Assembly (NCBI GenBank): GCA_025618425.1
Contig: CM046838.1
Location: forward strand, 9,493,527-9,557,526
From: Heliocidaris tuberculata
Lineage: Eukaryota; Echinodermata; Echinoidea; Camarodonta; Echinometridae
Reading direction: 5' to 3'
DNA length: 64,000 bases
A program made the position numbers and the translations under genes. How positions within the stretch are numbered: the stretch's first letter is position 1; every line of letters starts with the position of its first letter. The notes under the pieces are model-generated. The model searched no databases. It worked only from the letters and a program-made list of their open reading frames with translations, and had not been told where the DNA came from. Shown one piece after another: positions 54,091 through 64,000 of the stretch.

Positions 54091-56984
54091 TCAGCGACCA
54101 ATAAGACTTCCGGCGTCTGCTAGCGCGGAAAACAATAGGATTTGGCGGTATGGTGCCTTCAAAATTCCAATCGAAAATGAAAGTGTAACATGAGTGACAG
54201 AGATGATAAAATTGAAATAGAAAATATTACTCGACACTTTGATGTGAAGGTAAACTGTGTCATATTATATATAGCTGAAAACATTTCCTTTAAGGTGATA
54301 TAATTAAAGAGCTGAAAACATTCGATTTCAATTTTTAAGTTAAGATTATTTTTTGGATTGATACATCCCAAATGCACGCAAATTGTTTTAACTATGAAGG
54401 CTTTTAAAACTGTCGTACGACATTTTAACTGAATAATGAATTATATGAGATAAAAGCTGAATAGTTGCTCTTTACTCTCATATATGTCACATGCCGAAAC
54501 TTTTTATCTGGGTCTTATTGTTTTAAAGTGAAATCAGGGCTCAAAACAGCAAACCGGAGGTCTTATCCGCATACTACACACGGAAATAGACGAAATGCGT
54601 TTTGAACTTCAAGGCTATTAAAACTATCATATGACATTTTAACTAAATAATGATTCATATGAGGTTAAAGCTGAATAGTTGTTCTTTACTCTCATATATG
54701 TCACATGCCGAAGCTTTTTGTCTGGGTCTTACTGTTTTAAAGTGAAAGTGGGGCTCAAAACAGCAAACCGGATGTCTTATCCGCATACTACACAGGGAAA
54801 TGGAAAAAAAAAATTATCTTTGAATACTTTTTAAAGAATTGTATGACATTTTAACTTAATCAAGACCTATATGAGATTAAAGCTGAATAGTTGCTCTTTA
54901 CTCTCATATAGGTCACATGCCGAAATTTTTTGTCTGGATCTTACTGTTTTAAAGTGAATTCAGGGCTCAAAACGGCATACCGGAGGTCTTATCCGCATAC
55001 TACACACGGAAATGGACGAAATGCGTTTTTATCTTTGAATGCTTTTTAAAGTATTGTATGACATTCTAACTTAATCATGACCTATATAAGATTAAAGCTG
55101 AAAAGTTGCTCTTTACTCTTATATAGGTCACATGCCGAAACTTTTTGTCTGGGTCTTACTGTTTTAAAGTGAAATCAGGGCTCAAAACGGCATACCGGAG
55201 GTCTTATCTACATACTACACATGCACGGAAATGGACGAAATGCGTTTTTATCTTTGAATACTTTTTAAAGTATCGTATGACATTCTAACTTAATCATGAC
55301 CTATATTAGATTAAAGCTGAATAGTTGCTCTTTACTCTCAAATAGGTCACATGCCGAAATTTTTTGTCTGGATCTTACTGTTTTAAAGTGAATCAGGGCT
55401 CAAAACGGCATACCGGAGGTCTTATCCGCATACTACACACAGAAATGGACGAAATGCGTTTTTATCTTTGAATACTTTTTAAAGTATTGTATGACATTCT
55501 AACTTAATCATGACCTATATAAGATTAAAGCTGAATAGTTGCTCTTTACTCTTATATAGGTCACATGCCGAAACTTTCTGTCTGGGTCTTACTGTTTTAA
55601 AGTGACATCAGGGCTCAAAACGGCATACCGGAGGTCTTATCTGCATACTACACATGCACGGAAATGGTCGAAATGCGTTTTTATCTTTGAATACTTTTTA
55701 AAGTATCGTATGACATTCTAACTTAATCATGACCTATATGAGATTAAAGCTGAATAGTTGCTCTTTACTCTCATATAGGTCACATGCCGAAACTTTTTTG
55801 TCCGATCGAGTCTTACTGTTTTAAAGTGAAATCGGGGCTCAAAATGGCATACCGGAGGTCTTATCCGCATACTACACACGGAAATGGACGAAATGCGTTT
55901 TTATCTTTGAATACTTTTTAAAGTATCGTATGACATTCTAACTTAATCATGACCTATATGAGATTAAAGCTGAATAGTTGCTCTTTACTCTCATATAGGT
56001 CACATGCCGAAACTTTTTTGTCCGAGTCTTACTGTTTTAAAGTGAAATCAGGGCTCAAAATGGCATACCGGAGGTCTTATCCGCATACTACACACGGAAA
56101 TGGACGAAATGCGTTTTTATCTTTGAATACCGAAAAAGTATCGTATGACATTCTAACTTAATCATGACCTATATGAGATTAAAGCTGAATAGTTGCTCTT
56201 TACTCTCATATAGGTCACATGCCGAAACTTTTTGTCTGGGTCTTACTGTTTTAAAGTGAAATCAGGGCTCAAAACGGCATACTATATACATGCACGGAAA
56301 TGGACAAAATGCGTTTTTATCTTTGAATACTTTTTAAAGTATCTATGACATTTTAACTAAATCATGACCTATATGAGGTTAAAGCTGAATAGTTGCTCTT
56401 TACTCTCATAAAAGACTCATGCCGAAACTTTTTGTCTGAGTCTTACTGTTTTAAAGTGAAATCAGGGCTCAAACCGGCATACCGGAGGTCTTATCCGCAT
56501 ACTACACACGGAAATGGACGAAATGTTTTATCTTTGAATACTTTTTAAAGTATCGTATGACATTTTAACTAAACGATGACCTATATGAGATTAAAGCTGA
56601 ATAGTTGCTCGTTACTCTCATATAGGTCATGATTTAGTTAAAATGTCATACGATAGTTTTAAAAGGCTTCAAAATTAAAAACGACATTTGTACCTTTTTG
56701 CGTATATATTGTGCGGATAAGACCTCCGGTATGCCGTTTTGAGCCCTGATTTCAATTTAAAATAGTAAGGCCCAGACAAAAAGTTTCGGCATATGAGAGT
56801 AAAGAGCAACCATTCAGCTTTAATCTCATATAGGTCATGATTTAGTTAAAATGTCATACGATACTTTAAAAAGTATTCAAAGATAAAAACGCATTTCGTC
56901 CATTTCCGTGTGTAGAAAAAAAATTTCCTTTTTCCTTTTTGATTGGAAATTTTGACGAAACCATAATCCTCTTATTGGTCGCTG
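54091..56984. mobile_element. Inverted-repeat element enclosing a 214-bp satellite
   Basis: Left CAGCGACCAATAAGA ... TTCAAAATTCCAATCGAAAA is inverted at the right as TTTTGATTGGAAATTTTGA ... TCTTATTGGTCGCTG. Between the arms lies the tandem array. The homology of the arms is clear, but the exact outer edges and target duplication are not. DNA elements with internal satellites are known in several invertebrate lineages. Confidence 0.7.
54395..56905. repeat. Satellite array, ~214-bp unit, 11 direct copies then one inverted
   Basis: GCTGAATAGTTGCTCTTTAC recurs about 11 times between 54459 and 56597, at a mean spacing near 214 bp. Each unit carries CATATAGGTCACATGCCGAAA, GGTCTTACTGTTTTAAAGTG and CATACCGGAGGTCTTATCCG. 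At about 56625 the array switches strand through the shared CTCATATAGGTCA and continues as an inverted copy to 56905. The inner copies are more alike than the first two. Confidence 0.95.
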
Positions 56985-57140
56985 CATGCCATATGCATAG
57001 AGATACATACTAGTAGTATCTCTATGCTGCATGCACACCACATGCACACTCGACTCCGACACTAAATACCGATACCGTACCCATTATGCATAGTAGTTGT
57101 CTGCAAGCAAAGGATTGTAGTTCTCCTCCAGCTCCAGTAA

Positions 57141-57191
57141 ATGGAGGAAGTCAACGGAGAAGAAGAAGCTGGCTCATTGGTCGCCAGTTAG
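57141..57191 (+). other. Possible upstream ORF near a candidate first exon
   Basis: ATGGAGGAAGTC... codes for MEEVNGEEEAGSLVAS and stops at TAG. If 57237 is a true start codon, this would be an upstream ORF in its leader. Speculative. Confidence 0.2.
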
Positions 57192-57236
57192 TTTCAAGGA
57201 GCGTTCTGCGCGTTCTACAGAATTGAGACGTATCGG

Positions 57237-57258
57237 ATGGCTTCTCCATTTAATAAAG
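57237..57258 (+). CDS. Candidate first exon of a paralogue of the zinc-finger gene
   Basis: ATGGCTTCTCCATTTAATAA encodes MASPFNK plus one base, followed by GGTAAAT (donor at 57259). The zinc-finger gene's exon 1 at 40335-40353 reads ATGGCTTCTCC...AAAG|GTAAG, with the same MASP start and the same splice phase. No second exon is identified downstream within the window, so the gene would extend beyond it or be a fragment. Confidence 0.3.
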
Positions 57259-57330
57259 GTAAATTTATAAATATTTTTTAATGAGTATAGATCTAGGCCT
57301 AGTCAAGGATTGTAGTTCCGAACAGATTGT

Positions 57331-57470
57331 ATTACCGAACGTGAACAGTTAAGCACCTAAAATGGGTTTTCATACGCGTGGGATTACGCGTATGAAAACC
57401 ACGCTATTGAAACAAAGGCTGTGTCTTTTTCCCATAGGTTTCACACGTTCGGAAATACAGTACCTTTTTC
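57331..57470. mobile_element. Palindromic element, ACCGAACGTG ends, copy 1
   Basis: ATTACCGAACGTGAACAGTTAA and TTTCACACGTTCGGAAATA form the ends, with the inner palindrome TTTTCATACGCGTGGGATTACGCGTATGAAAA broken only by its loop. Copy 2 lies at 61341-61493. Confidence 0.65.
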
Positions 57471-58583
57471 CACTCATCCAATGTACTAGGCATGCTAAGT
57501 TATGATTATAACCTCGTACTCCTCTTAATTACGGGTACGTTGAAACTAAGTTTCACCTAACTCACGCTCTTTTACCATGTTTACCTCACCATGAACATGA
57601 TGAAGTAAATTATTTACTCCGGAGGGGTGACTAGGTATTGAAGCTAGGTCTAGATCTAGCTGGTAAAATTATTAATTTTTCAAACTTAATCAGTTAATGA
57701 TAAAAAAGACAAATCTTACCACCTTCCAAAGCAAGTCGTCTCTACTCTCGGAGCATTTTCGGTGGTATGGTGGTTGTGATAGGAAAATCAGACGGGGAAA
57801 AAATACTGCCGACCCTTGTCGTTATGAGGCGCCGTTTGTGAAGTTATATTTTTTAAAGAAACTGTATATCATTTGTATATGTTTTTCCACTTAATTGATA
57901 AAGGGAGAGGGAGAGGGAGAGGGAGAGGGAGAGGCTGAAAAATTTGTGGATCTGTAAATAAACTATTGTTGTAACTAAGCATGATATCTGTTGGGATTTA
58001 TTTTACTTATGTAGAGTATGTGCTCCTGTGGGCGGCCGGTCCCCTGTGAGCAGCCGGCGGTGAATAAAAAATGAAAATAAAAAAAGAAAATTTGATATAC
58101 CTTCAAAAATTACCCTGGACAGTCTCAGGTAGGTTCTATTGCACCAAAAAACATACTCAGCCAAAGCAGTAAGTATCCTGAATCTCGCTCAACATCATGA
58201 GAAATGTACGCCACCAGTCATCGACAAAAAAATTGCAGTTTCTTAACTTTTAAGTTAAGAGACTATGACATACTTAAACCAATACTTAAACTTTATTTGT
58301 TAAATTTGATGTGTAATTTGATGTTTATTTAAGAGAATGAAGTTGATGGTCCATGTTTTGCTTCAGAAATTTTTATTTACACACAGGGAAAGCTGCATGG
58401 GGGTGGCCGCTCACCAGTGCCATTTTTCTGAGTGGGTCTGGTGAGCAACCACCCTGTGTAAAACGTGTACAAAATGCAGGTTTTTGTAGGAAATTGTAGT
58501 CTGCTTTCATTTTTTGGTCATGGCGTTTGATAGATCATCATGTTTGACAGATTTTATGGGTTTCAACAGAATATTATTAATTT
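57471..58583. other. No gene recognised; (GGGAGA)n at 57903-57934
   Basis: A perfect (GGGAGA)5 lies at 57903-57934. GGTGGCCGCTCACC at about 58401 and GGCGGCCGGTCCCCTGTGAGCAG at 58032 repeat the same G/C theme seen at 59765-59800. No exon is supported. Confidence 0.4.
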
Positions 58584-59635
58584 GTCCCCGCCGAACGAAG
58601 TTCGCGAGGGGACTATGAAACGGGCTCCGTACGTGTGTGCGTGTGTGTGGGTGTGTGTGTGTGTGTGTGTCCGTCCGTCCGTCCGTCCGTCTGTCCGTCC
58701 GTCTGTCCGTGTGTGCTCAAATGTTAGAAAATGCTACTTCTCCGTCATTTCTTGGCCGATTTTGATTCCGATTGTTTTATCTGATAGGGCTTGGTGGGGG
58801 CTTCCAAACTTCTACACAGAATTTTGAAATTCATTAATTATGCAAATTTATGCAAGTTTATTCAAAATCGACGAAAAATGCTACTTCTCCTCTATTTCAC
58901 ATCGGATTTTGATTCCGATTGTTTTATCTGATAGGGCTGGGTGGGGGCTTCCAAACTTCTACACAGAATTTTGAAATTCAATAATTATGCAAATTTATGC
59001 AAATTTATTCAAAATTGACGAAAAATGCTACTTCTCTATTTCACATCGGATTTTGATTCCGATTGTTTTATCTGATAGGGCTGGGTGGGGGCTTACAAAC
59101 TTCTACACAGAATTTTGAAATTCATTAATTATGCAAATTTATGCAAATTTATGCAAATTTATTCAAAATTGACGAAAAATGCTACTTCTCCTCTATTTCA
59201 CATCGGATTTTGATTCCGATTGTTTTATCTGATAGGGCTGGGTGGGGGCTTCCAAACTTCTACACAGAATTTTGAAATTCATTAATTATGCAAATTTATG
59301 CAAATTTATTCAAAATTGACGAAACATGCTACTTCTCCTCTATTTCACATCGGATTTTTATTCCGATTGTTTCATCTGATAGGGCTGGGTGGGGGCTTCC
59401 AAACTTCTACACAGAATTTTGAAATTCATTATTCATGCAAATTTATGCAAATTTATTCAAAATGGCTGAAGGTTCATAATGTTTTCATGTTTTATATTTC
59501 AGTTGTATACATGCATTGTTGGTATTCTCTTCTTTTGCATGCAGTAACATTATTATTTTATTCACTAAAGTTTTTCACTGAAGTTTTAAGGTTCAGGCTA
59601 GTTAATTTCCACAGATCTGCACTTCCGGCGGGGAC
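58584..59635. mobile_element. 1.05-kb element, GTCCCCGCCG ends, with a 148-bp tandem array
   Basis: Ends GTCCCCGCCGAAC and TTCCGGCGGGGAC, flanked by ATTT on both sides (58580-58583 and 59636-59639), a possible 4-bp duplication. After a (GT)n/(GTCC)n tract at 58643-58710 there are about five units of 145-155 bp. Each contains GGATTTTGATTCCGATTGTT, ATCTGATAGGGCTGGGTGGG and ATTTTGAAATTCATTAATTA, and units are very similar to one another. It is non-coding. Confidence 0.78.
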
Positions 59636-60832
59636 ATTTATTACGCATTGCGTAATTTACTCATTCACTTGTTTTTATAAAGTATTGGAATGTAATGTAT
59701 GAAATGTGATATTAATTTTCTTTCACTTAGTCACAAATATGATACTGAATGCCCGACATATCATGGGCGGCTGCTCACAGGGGTAGAGGCGGCCGCACAC
59801 AGGACCCCTAGCACCGTTTTGAAAAATGGACACTACTGACCACGTTATTGGTCAATAATTTTAATTTTGCCTTCTATTTACTTTAGTAAGCAAGTATTTG
59901 GACTATGAATTTATTGTATTGAATTATGTGCGAGTCTTTGATTGATAAATCAGCAAATTCCCTTTAAGCGGCCGCACACCTGAGCCTTTACTCTATTCGT
60001 AATGCTCTTGTTTAATGTGTCTGTTGATTTAGGCTTATCACACTTTTTCTTAATAATAACATTGTATATTTGAAAACCTTTCTATGCCTGGCTATTTATT
60101 CATCCTTCTGAACATCATTATACAAGACAGATACAAAAATTCAATTTATTAAATCAAGCCTCCACAAAGTTACCGATTCCCTTTTAAGGGATACAGTGTC
60201 AAGCAAAGATATTGGATATTGTGACAATTGTTATTTATAAATCGTGATAAGTGAATCCTCCCCCCCCCCCCCCTTCACATAAATGAATTTTGTGAAATCA
60301 TTTATACTTCAAAGCAAAATAGATAAATATAAATAATGGATATTGTTAAATCATCATTTATAAATAATTAAAAACATGAAAATTATTATTCATAAATACC
60401 TGTACCCATTCTATGACATTTTCATACGAATAAATATTTGACAAGGTAAATTATTGAATTATATTAAAAAAAATTGTCTAAATGATAAATTTACAAACGG
60501 CGGCTCATACCACGGAACCCCCAAAAGTAATCTTCTATATCGGGCACAAGAGGGCAGCAAAATACATAAAAACGGTACAATCAACTGTTACCTCAGCCCA
60601 GTCACGGCAAACAACTTTCAAGCTCCAAAATTCAGCTTTTTTAATACCGGGGTGCAGAAACTTTTAATACATCAAATTGAAGAGTAGACCCAAGGCAACG
60701 TATTGGTAAGTGATGTTCCAATTTTATCTTGATATTTATTATGTTTTGGTTAGGACTATTACAGCAGGCTGCACATTCAGCAGGGGTACGTGATCTCAAG
60801 TGGAACCGAATGGTTCCGAAGCACGAGTGCCT
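59636..60832. other. No gene recognised
   Basis: A C13 run lies at 60259-60273. The 77-codon frame at 60454-60687 (plus) matches no family I recognise and has no splice support. Confidence 0.4.
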
Positions 60833-61047
60833 TTTTCAAGGGACCAAAACGCCGCGTCGTTGGGAAGGGGTTCACTCGGAAGGGAATATCGTATTAAATC
60901 TACATTGTCTTTTTAAAATTCCATCAACTTCTTTTTCTGTAGGACTTTGAGCATTCATTATGTAAGTTTGACAGATATTTGTTTGATATTTTATTTGCTA
61001 TCGTTGATTTTCTGAAAAGTGTTCGGAAACTGGATCCACCACCATAT
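60833..61047. repeat. Direct duplication, copy 1 (~215 bp)
   Basis: TTTTTCAAGGGACCAAAACGCCGCG through GGATCCACCACCATA is repeated at 61501-61717 with few differences, 667 bp away. Confidence 0.95.
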
Positions 61048-61340
61048 ATACGGTACCTATCAATATGTTCCATGTGTTTGCTTATAATATCTTTTAGGGG
61101 CTAAACCTAAATATGATATTTTAAGGTATTCAGGAATTTCAGGTGAGCATGCTAAACATTGCTATGAGTATGACCTATGTGATGATAAAGGTCTACCATG
61201 ACATGCCACTGTGATAGAAATATTTGACAATGTCCCACACATAATATTATGTAAGGACTGTAAATAATACTCGCGTAGGCGTAGGACGGGGGTTGTGCAC
61301 ATATAGTCATGGAGTGTATTGCCCAACAGCATTGATTTGT

Positions 61341-61493
61341 ATTACCGAACACGTACAGTTAAGCGCCTGGAATGGGTTTTCATACGCGTTGGACTATGCA
61401 TATATGAAAACCACACTATAGTATAAACAAACATGACAACGGTCAAAGGTTGCGTCTTTTTCCCATATAGGTTTCACATGTTTGAAAATACAG
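61341..61493. mobile_element. Palindromic element, ACCGAACACGT ends, copy 2
   Basis: It follows copy 1 (57331-57470) phrase by phrase (ATGGGTTTTCATACGCGT, ATGAAAACCAC, TTTTTCCCATA, GGTTTCACA), with a ~14-bp insertion around ACAAACATGACAACGG. It abuts duplication copy 2. Confidence 0.7.
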
Positions 61494-61500
61494 TGTAGGT

Positions 61501-61717
61501 CTTTTCAAGGGACCAAAACGCCGCGTCGTTGGGAAGGGGTTCACTCGGAAGGGAATATCGTATTTAATCTACGTTGTCTTTTTCAAATTCCACCAACTTC
61601 TTTTTCTGTAGGACTTTAAGCATTCATTATGTAAGTTTGACAGATATTTGTTTGATATTTTATTTGCTATCGTTGATTTTCTGAAAAGTGTTCGGAAATA
61701 GGATCCACTACCATACA
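61501..61717. repeat. Direct duplication, copy 2 (~215 bp)
   Basis: Nearly identical to 60833-61047. The substitutions are scattered, so the copies are not an assembly duplicate. Confidence 0.95.
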
Positions 61718-61739
61718 TGTACAAGCTTATCTGTGTATA

Positions 61740-61860
61740 GCCTGAAAAGGCTCTTTGAAGAGTAAACAACAAAAAAGCTGACGCTACTCTTCATAGAGCC
61801 TGGTGCTTTTATCTATCTCACTCAGCAACATCAGTAGCCATTTTAGTAGACGGAAAGATC
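61740..61860. repeat. Stem-loop repeat, copy 1
   Basis: GGCTCTTTGAAGAGTA pairs with TACTCTTCATAGAGCC around AACAACAAAAAAGCTGACGC. The downstream CTCAGCAACATCAGTAGCCATTTTAG also matches copy 2 at 62199. Confidence 0.8.
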
Positions 61861-62198
61861 TGTCTGTTTTGAGGAGTTTTAAACATTTTTTGACTTTTGA
61901 GGTTCTCCTCCAAGACAGATGGAAGCCTCCCATAGTCGCTGTAGTTGAGTGACTACGGTACTGTCTTAAGCACTGTGCCTATGGGCAAAAAAGATGAGGT
62001 ACCTCACCCGAAAGCATTAGTTTTTTACGACAAAATGCAAGTCAGAAATGAAAACAAACTAACTCACCTGATTTTTTAAACAATCCTTTAATAATTTACA
62101 GAAATTTTACCCCATCTTTCCATGTTGTCAACAGGGTTATCACAAGTGAATCTGTCGGGCGAATGGAATATACGCACTAGTGAACACACGTGCATGTA

Positions 62199-62305
62199 GC
62201 CTGGAAGACTCTTTGAAGAGTAAAAAAAAAGCTGATGCTACTCTTCATAGAGCCTGGTTTTTAATCTCGCTCTGCAATATAGCAGCCATTTTAGAGTCTA
62301 AAGAA
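62199..62305. repeat. Stem-loop repeat, copy 2
   Basis: GACTCTTTGAAGAGTA / TACTCTTCATAGAGCC hairpin and CTGCAATATAGCAGCCATTTTAG follow the order of copy 1, about 460 bp away. Confidence 0.8.
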
Positions 62306-62650
62306 CCTCTTGAAAATCACCTTTACTGTGAGCCAGCTTCTCTCATCTCCTCTTCACCGTAGCTTTAGAATATTAAAACCTCATTTTTTACCCTGGAATT
62401 AAAAGATATCGAAAACAAAATGTGAAATATTAATTTTAATGGTTACCGGTAGGTTTAATGTTGTCCGAATGATGCCCCAAAAAAGCCTTCACTGCGCTCG
62501 TAGACCCGGAAGTGTCCCGTAATGTCATCTTTCATAATTTTCATAACTTTCTCATTTCATAACCCAACTTTGATGGAACTTTTTAAAAATTGCTTCTCTC
62601 TATCCTCTCTTTTCATTAAAATAGCTGTTTTCCCAGGGTTTCATTCTCCT
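62306..62650. other. No gene recognised; eroded TTAA-type arm
   Basis: ATTTTCATAACTTTCTCATTTC...GGGTTTCATTCTCCTTTAA at 62535-62654 has the general shape of the right arm of the TTAA foldback family (CATAACTTTCTTATTT...CCTTTAA), but much diverged. Confidence 0.4.
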
Positions 62651-62654
62651 TTAA

Positions 62655-63054
62655 CCCTTTCGAGACAATTGACCACATTTTGTGGTTTGGCTCAATAAAA
62701 TTTGATTCAGAGCTCTAAAAGATATATATACCAGATGCATGAGTAGAAAGAGCAAAAATTTCTGAACACAATATGTCCATTTTTGTTGCATGAATTTTTG
62801 ATGCCATGAATTTTAAAATCGAGAATAAGCTGTGAAGTCGTTAAATTGGCAACACATTGAGAGTTTCAAAATCATTGTTTTTTTATCAAAATTGGCAATT
62901 TTTCCAAGTATTTGATGATATTCATAACGATGTGTATTTTCAAGAATTACATCTTATCAGACTCATGTAGTACTAAAAGGAAAATATTACTTTTGCCAAT
63001 TTGAGAACAAAATGTGATCAATTTAGCCCTTAAATATTTCCTGTCCTGAAAGGG
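62655..63054. mobile_element. TTAA-target MITE, CCCTTTCGAGACAAT ends, copy 2
   Basis: TTAA at 62651-62654 and 63055-63058 bound a unit that matches 37617-38024 over its length (GACCACATTTTGTGGTTTGG, ACCAGATGCATGAGTAG, TTGGCAACACATTGAGA, TCCTGTCCTGAAAGGG). Confidence 0.9.
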
Positions 63055-63058
63055 TTAA

Positions 63059-64000
63059 TACTTAATAGTCACAATCAGTTCAGTGAATATAAATGATGTC
63101 ACATTAAAACTGCGTCTGTGTAGTGGGATGTGAATTAGAGCTCGTTTCCTAATTCAGTATAGAATATTAATTTGGAACCATAAGGGGGTGCTATGCCATT
63201 TAGGTTATCGTGGTTATCTTAATCATTTTGCACAACACATACACAACGTACAATGTAGAAACACCGTTTGGTTTTTGTTCCTGATATTATTCGTACATAT
63301 TCCAATTATTTACATTCATTCTTGACATACCATAATGCCTGTAAGCACACATGAAACTTAAAATTCGTGTGCAGGCCAATGGGCAATATACATGATGTAA
63401 AAAGTGGTAAAAAACATGCCTATCTAGAATCCACCATACATGTAGCCCGTCAGAATGGCTGGTGACCCCCCACATTTTATTACATATTCTGAAAGCATGT
63501 TGTAGATTTGAATTCATGCATAATTTTGGCCAATTGAATTTTGTGACATCATCATATTTGCATATTCATGAACTAGAAAAGACGATTTTTGAAAAAAATG
63601 ACGTCATAATTTTGTATGTTCATTTGAGAATATTTCACTAAAAGGTAGTCGATTTTCTTCCAAATTTTGATAGGTTGTACATGTAGTGGAGGATGCTGAC
63701 CCAATTCTCTACAAGATCAGTTGCCACCATTTTCATTTGATGACATCATCATAGTGAAAATTTCGATTAAATGCAACATGTCAGAATTTTCAGTATTTGC
63801 GAGTTATGCCCATGGAAGGTGAATTTCTTTCCAATCATGAATCTGCATGACATTGTTCTTTGAGCAGTATCTCAGTTGTTTTGGCTCTATTTTCTCCCAA
63901 GTTTTAGTATGTTATAGCTGAGACTATTTGCCAAGCACCTAAAGTGGCCGCCATTGCACTGTAACATTTGGCCATGATTTGAACGCGCCCGAAGCCCCTA
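63059..64000. other. No gene recognised
   Basis: A/T-rich sequence with repeated TGACATCATCAT(A) phrases at about 63543, 63732 and nearby, suggesting an old diverged tandem repeat. No exon is supported. Confidence 0.4.

Noticed and set aside
54395..56905. CRISPR-like array
   Set aside because: The units are 214 bp and contiguous, with no spacer/repeat alternation, and the genome is animal.

Overview
The window looks like nuclear DNA from a marine invertebrate deuterostome, most likely an echinoderm such as a sea urchin. This rests on split genes with consensus GT-AG introns, a conserved metazoan gene (SSBP/SSDP), a tRNA-derived SINE, L2/CR1-like LINE remnants, dense DNA-transposon families with long G or C tracts, and frequent TACATGTA palindromes. 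The species assignment is inference. There are no operons, CRISPR arrays or bacterial-type genes. One 500-base assembly gap lies at 3496-3995.

Two host genes are supported by splice-consistent exons. On the minus strand, 26791 down to 13797, are the first four coding exons of an SSBP2/3/4 (SSDP) orthologue, the LDB1/Chip partner with an N-terminal LisH/LUFS domain. The proline-rich remainder must lie left of 13797, in the gap or outside the window. On the plus strand, 40317-45834, is a four-exon C2H2 zinc-finger gene of 609 codons with seven tandem C-terminal fingers. Two short possible first exons are also noted: 27410-27438 (plus), divergent from SSBP, and 57237-57258 (plus), which resembles the first exon of the zinc-finger gene.

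Nearly everything else recognisable is mobile or repetitive DNA. From 1 to 13.7 kb there are hAT-like MITEs, GGGGCCCGTTGCA foldbacks and an 890-bp foldback with a 9-bp target duplication whose empty site survives in a related repeat at 32 kb. SSBP intron 2 (14.8-26.4 kb) carries a mariner-like MITE, a 600-bp hAT-like element, a TTAA element with a 186-bp tandem array, and a 4.76-kb inverted-repeat-bounded block (20946-25708). Inside that block an integrase-like reading frame is interrupted by a 1.44-kb element that carries a RecQ-type helicase fragment. From 28 to 40 kb there are compound microsatellites, a SINE, a LINE broken by nested insertions and an inverted-repeat element ending 180 bp before the zinc-finger gene. 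From 46 to 64 kb there are further hAT-like elements, a 214-bp satellite held inside an inverted-repeat element (54091-56984), a 148-bp tandem array inside a GTCCCCGCCG element (58584-59635) and several duplicated segments.

The most unusual structures are the helicase-carrying element with 9-bp target duplications, the satellite that reverses orientation inside a transposon-like unit, the small family with 5-bp target duplications, and a cluster of TGTGGT/ACCACA motifs at 53.3-53.5 kb.
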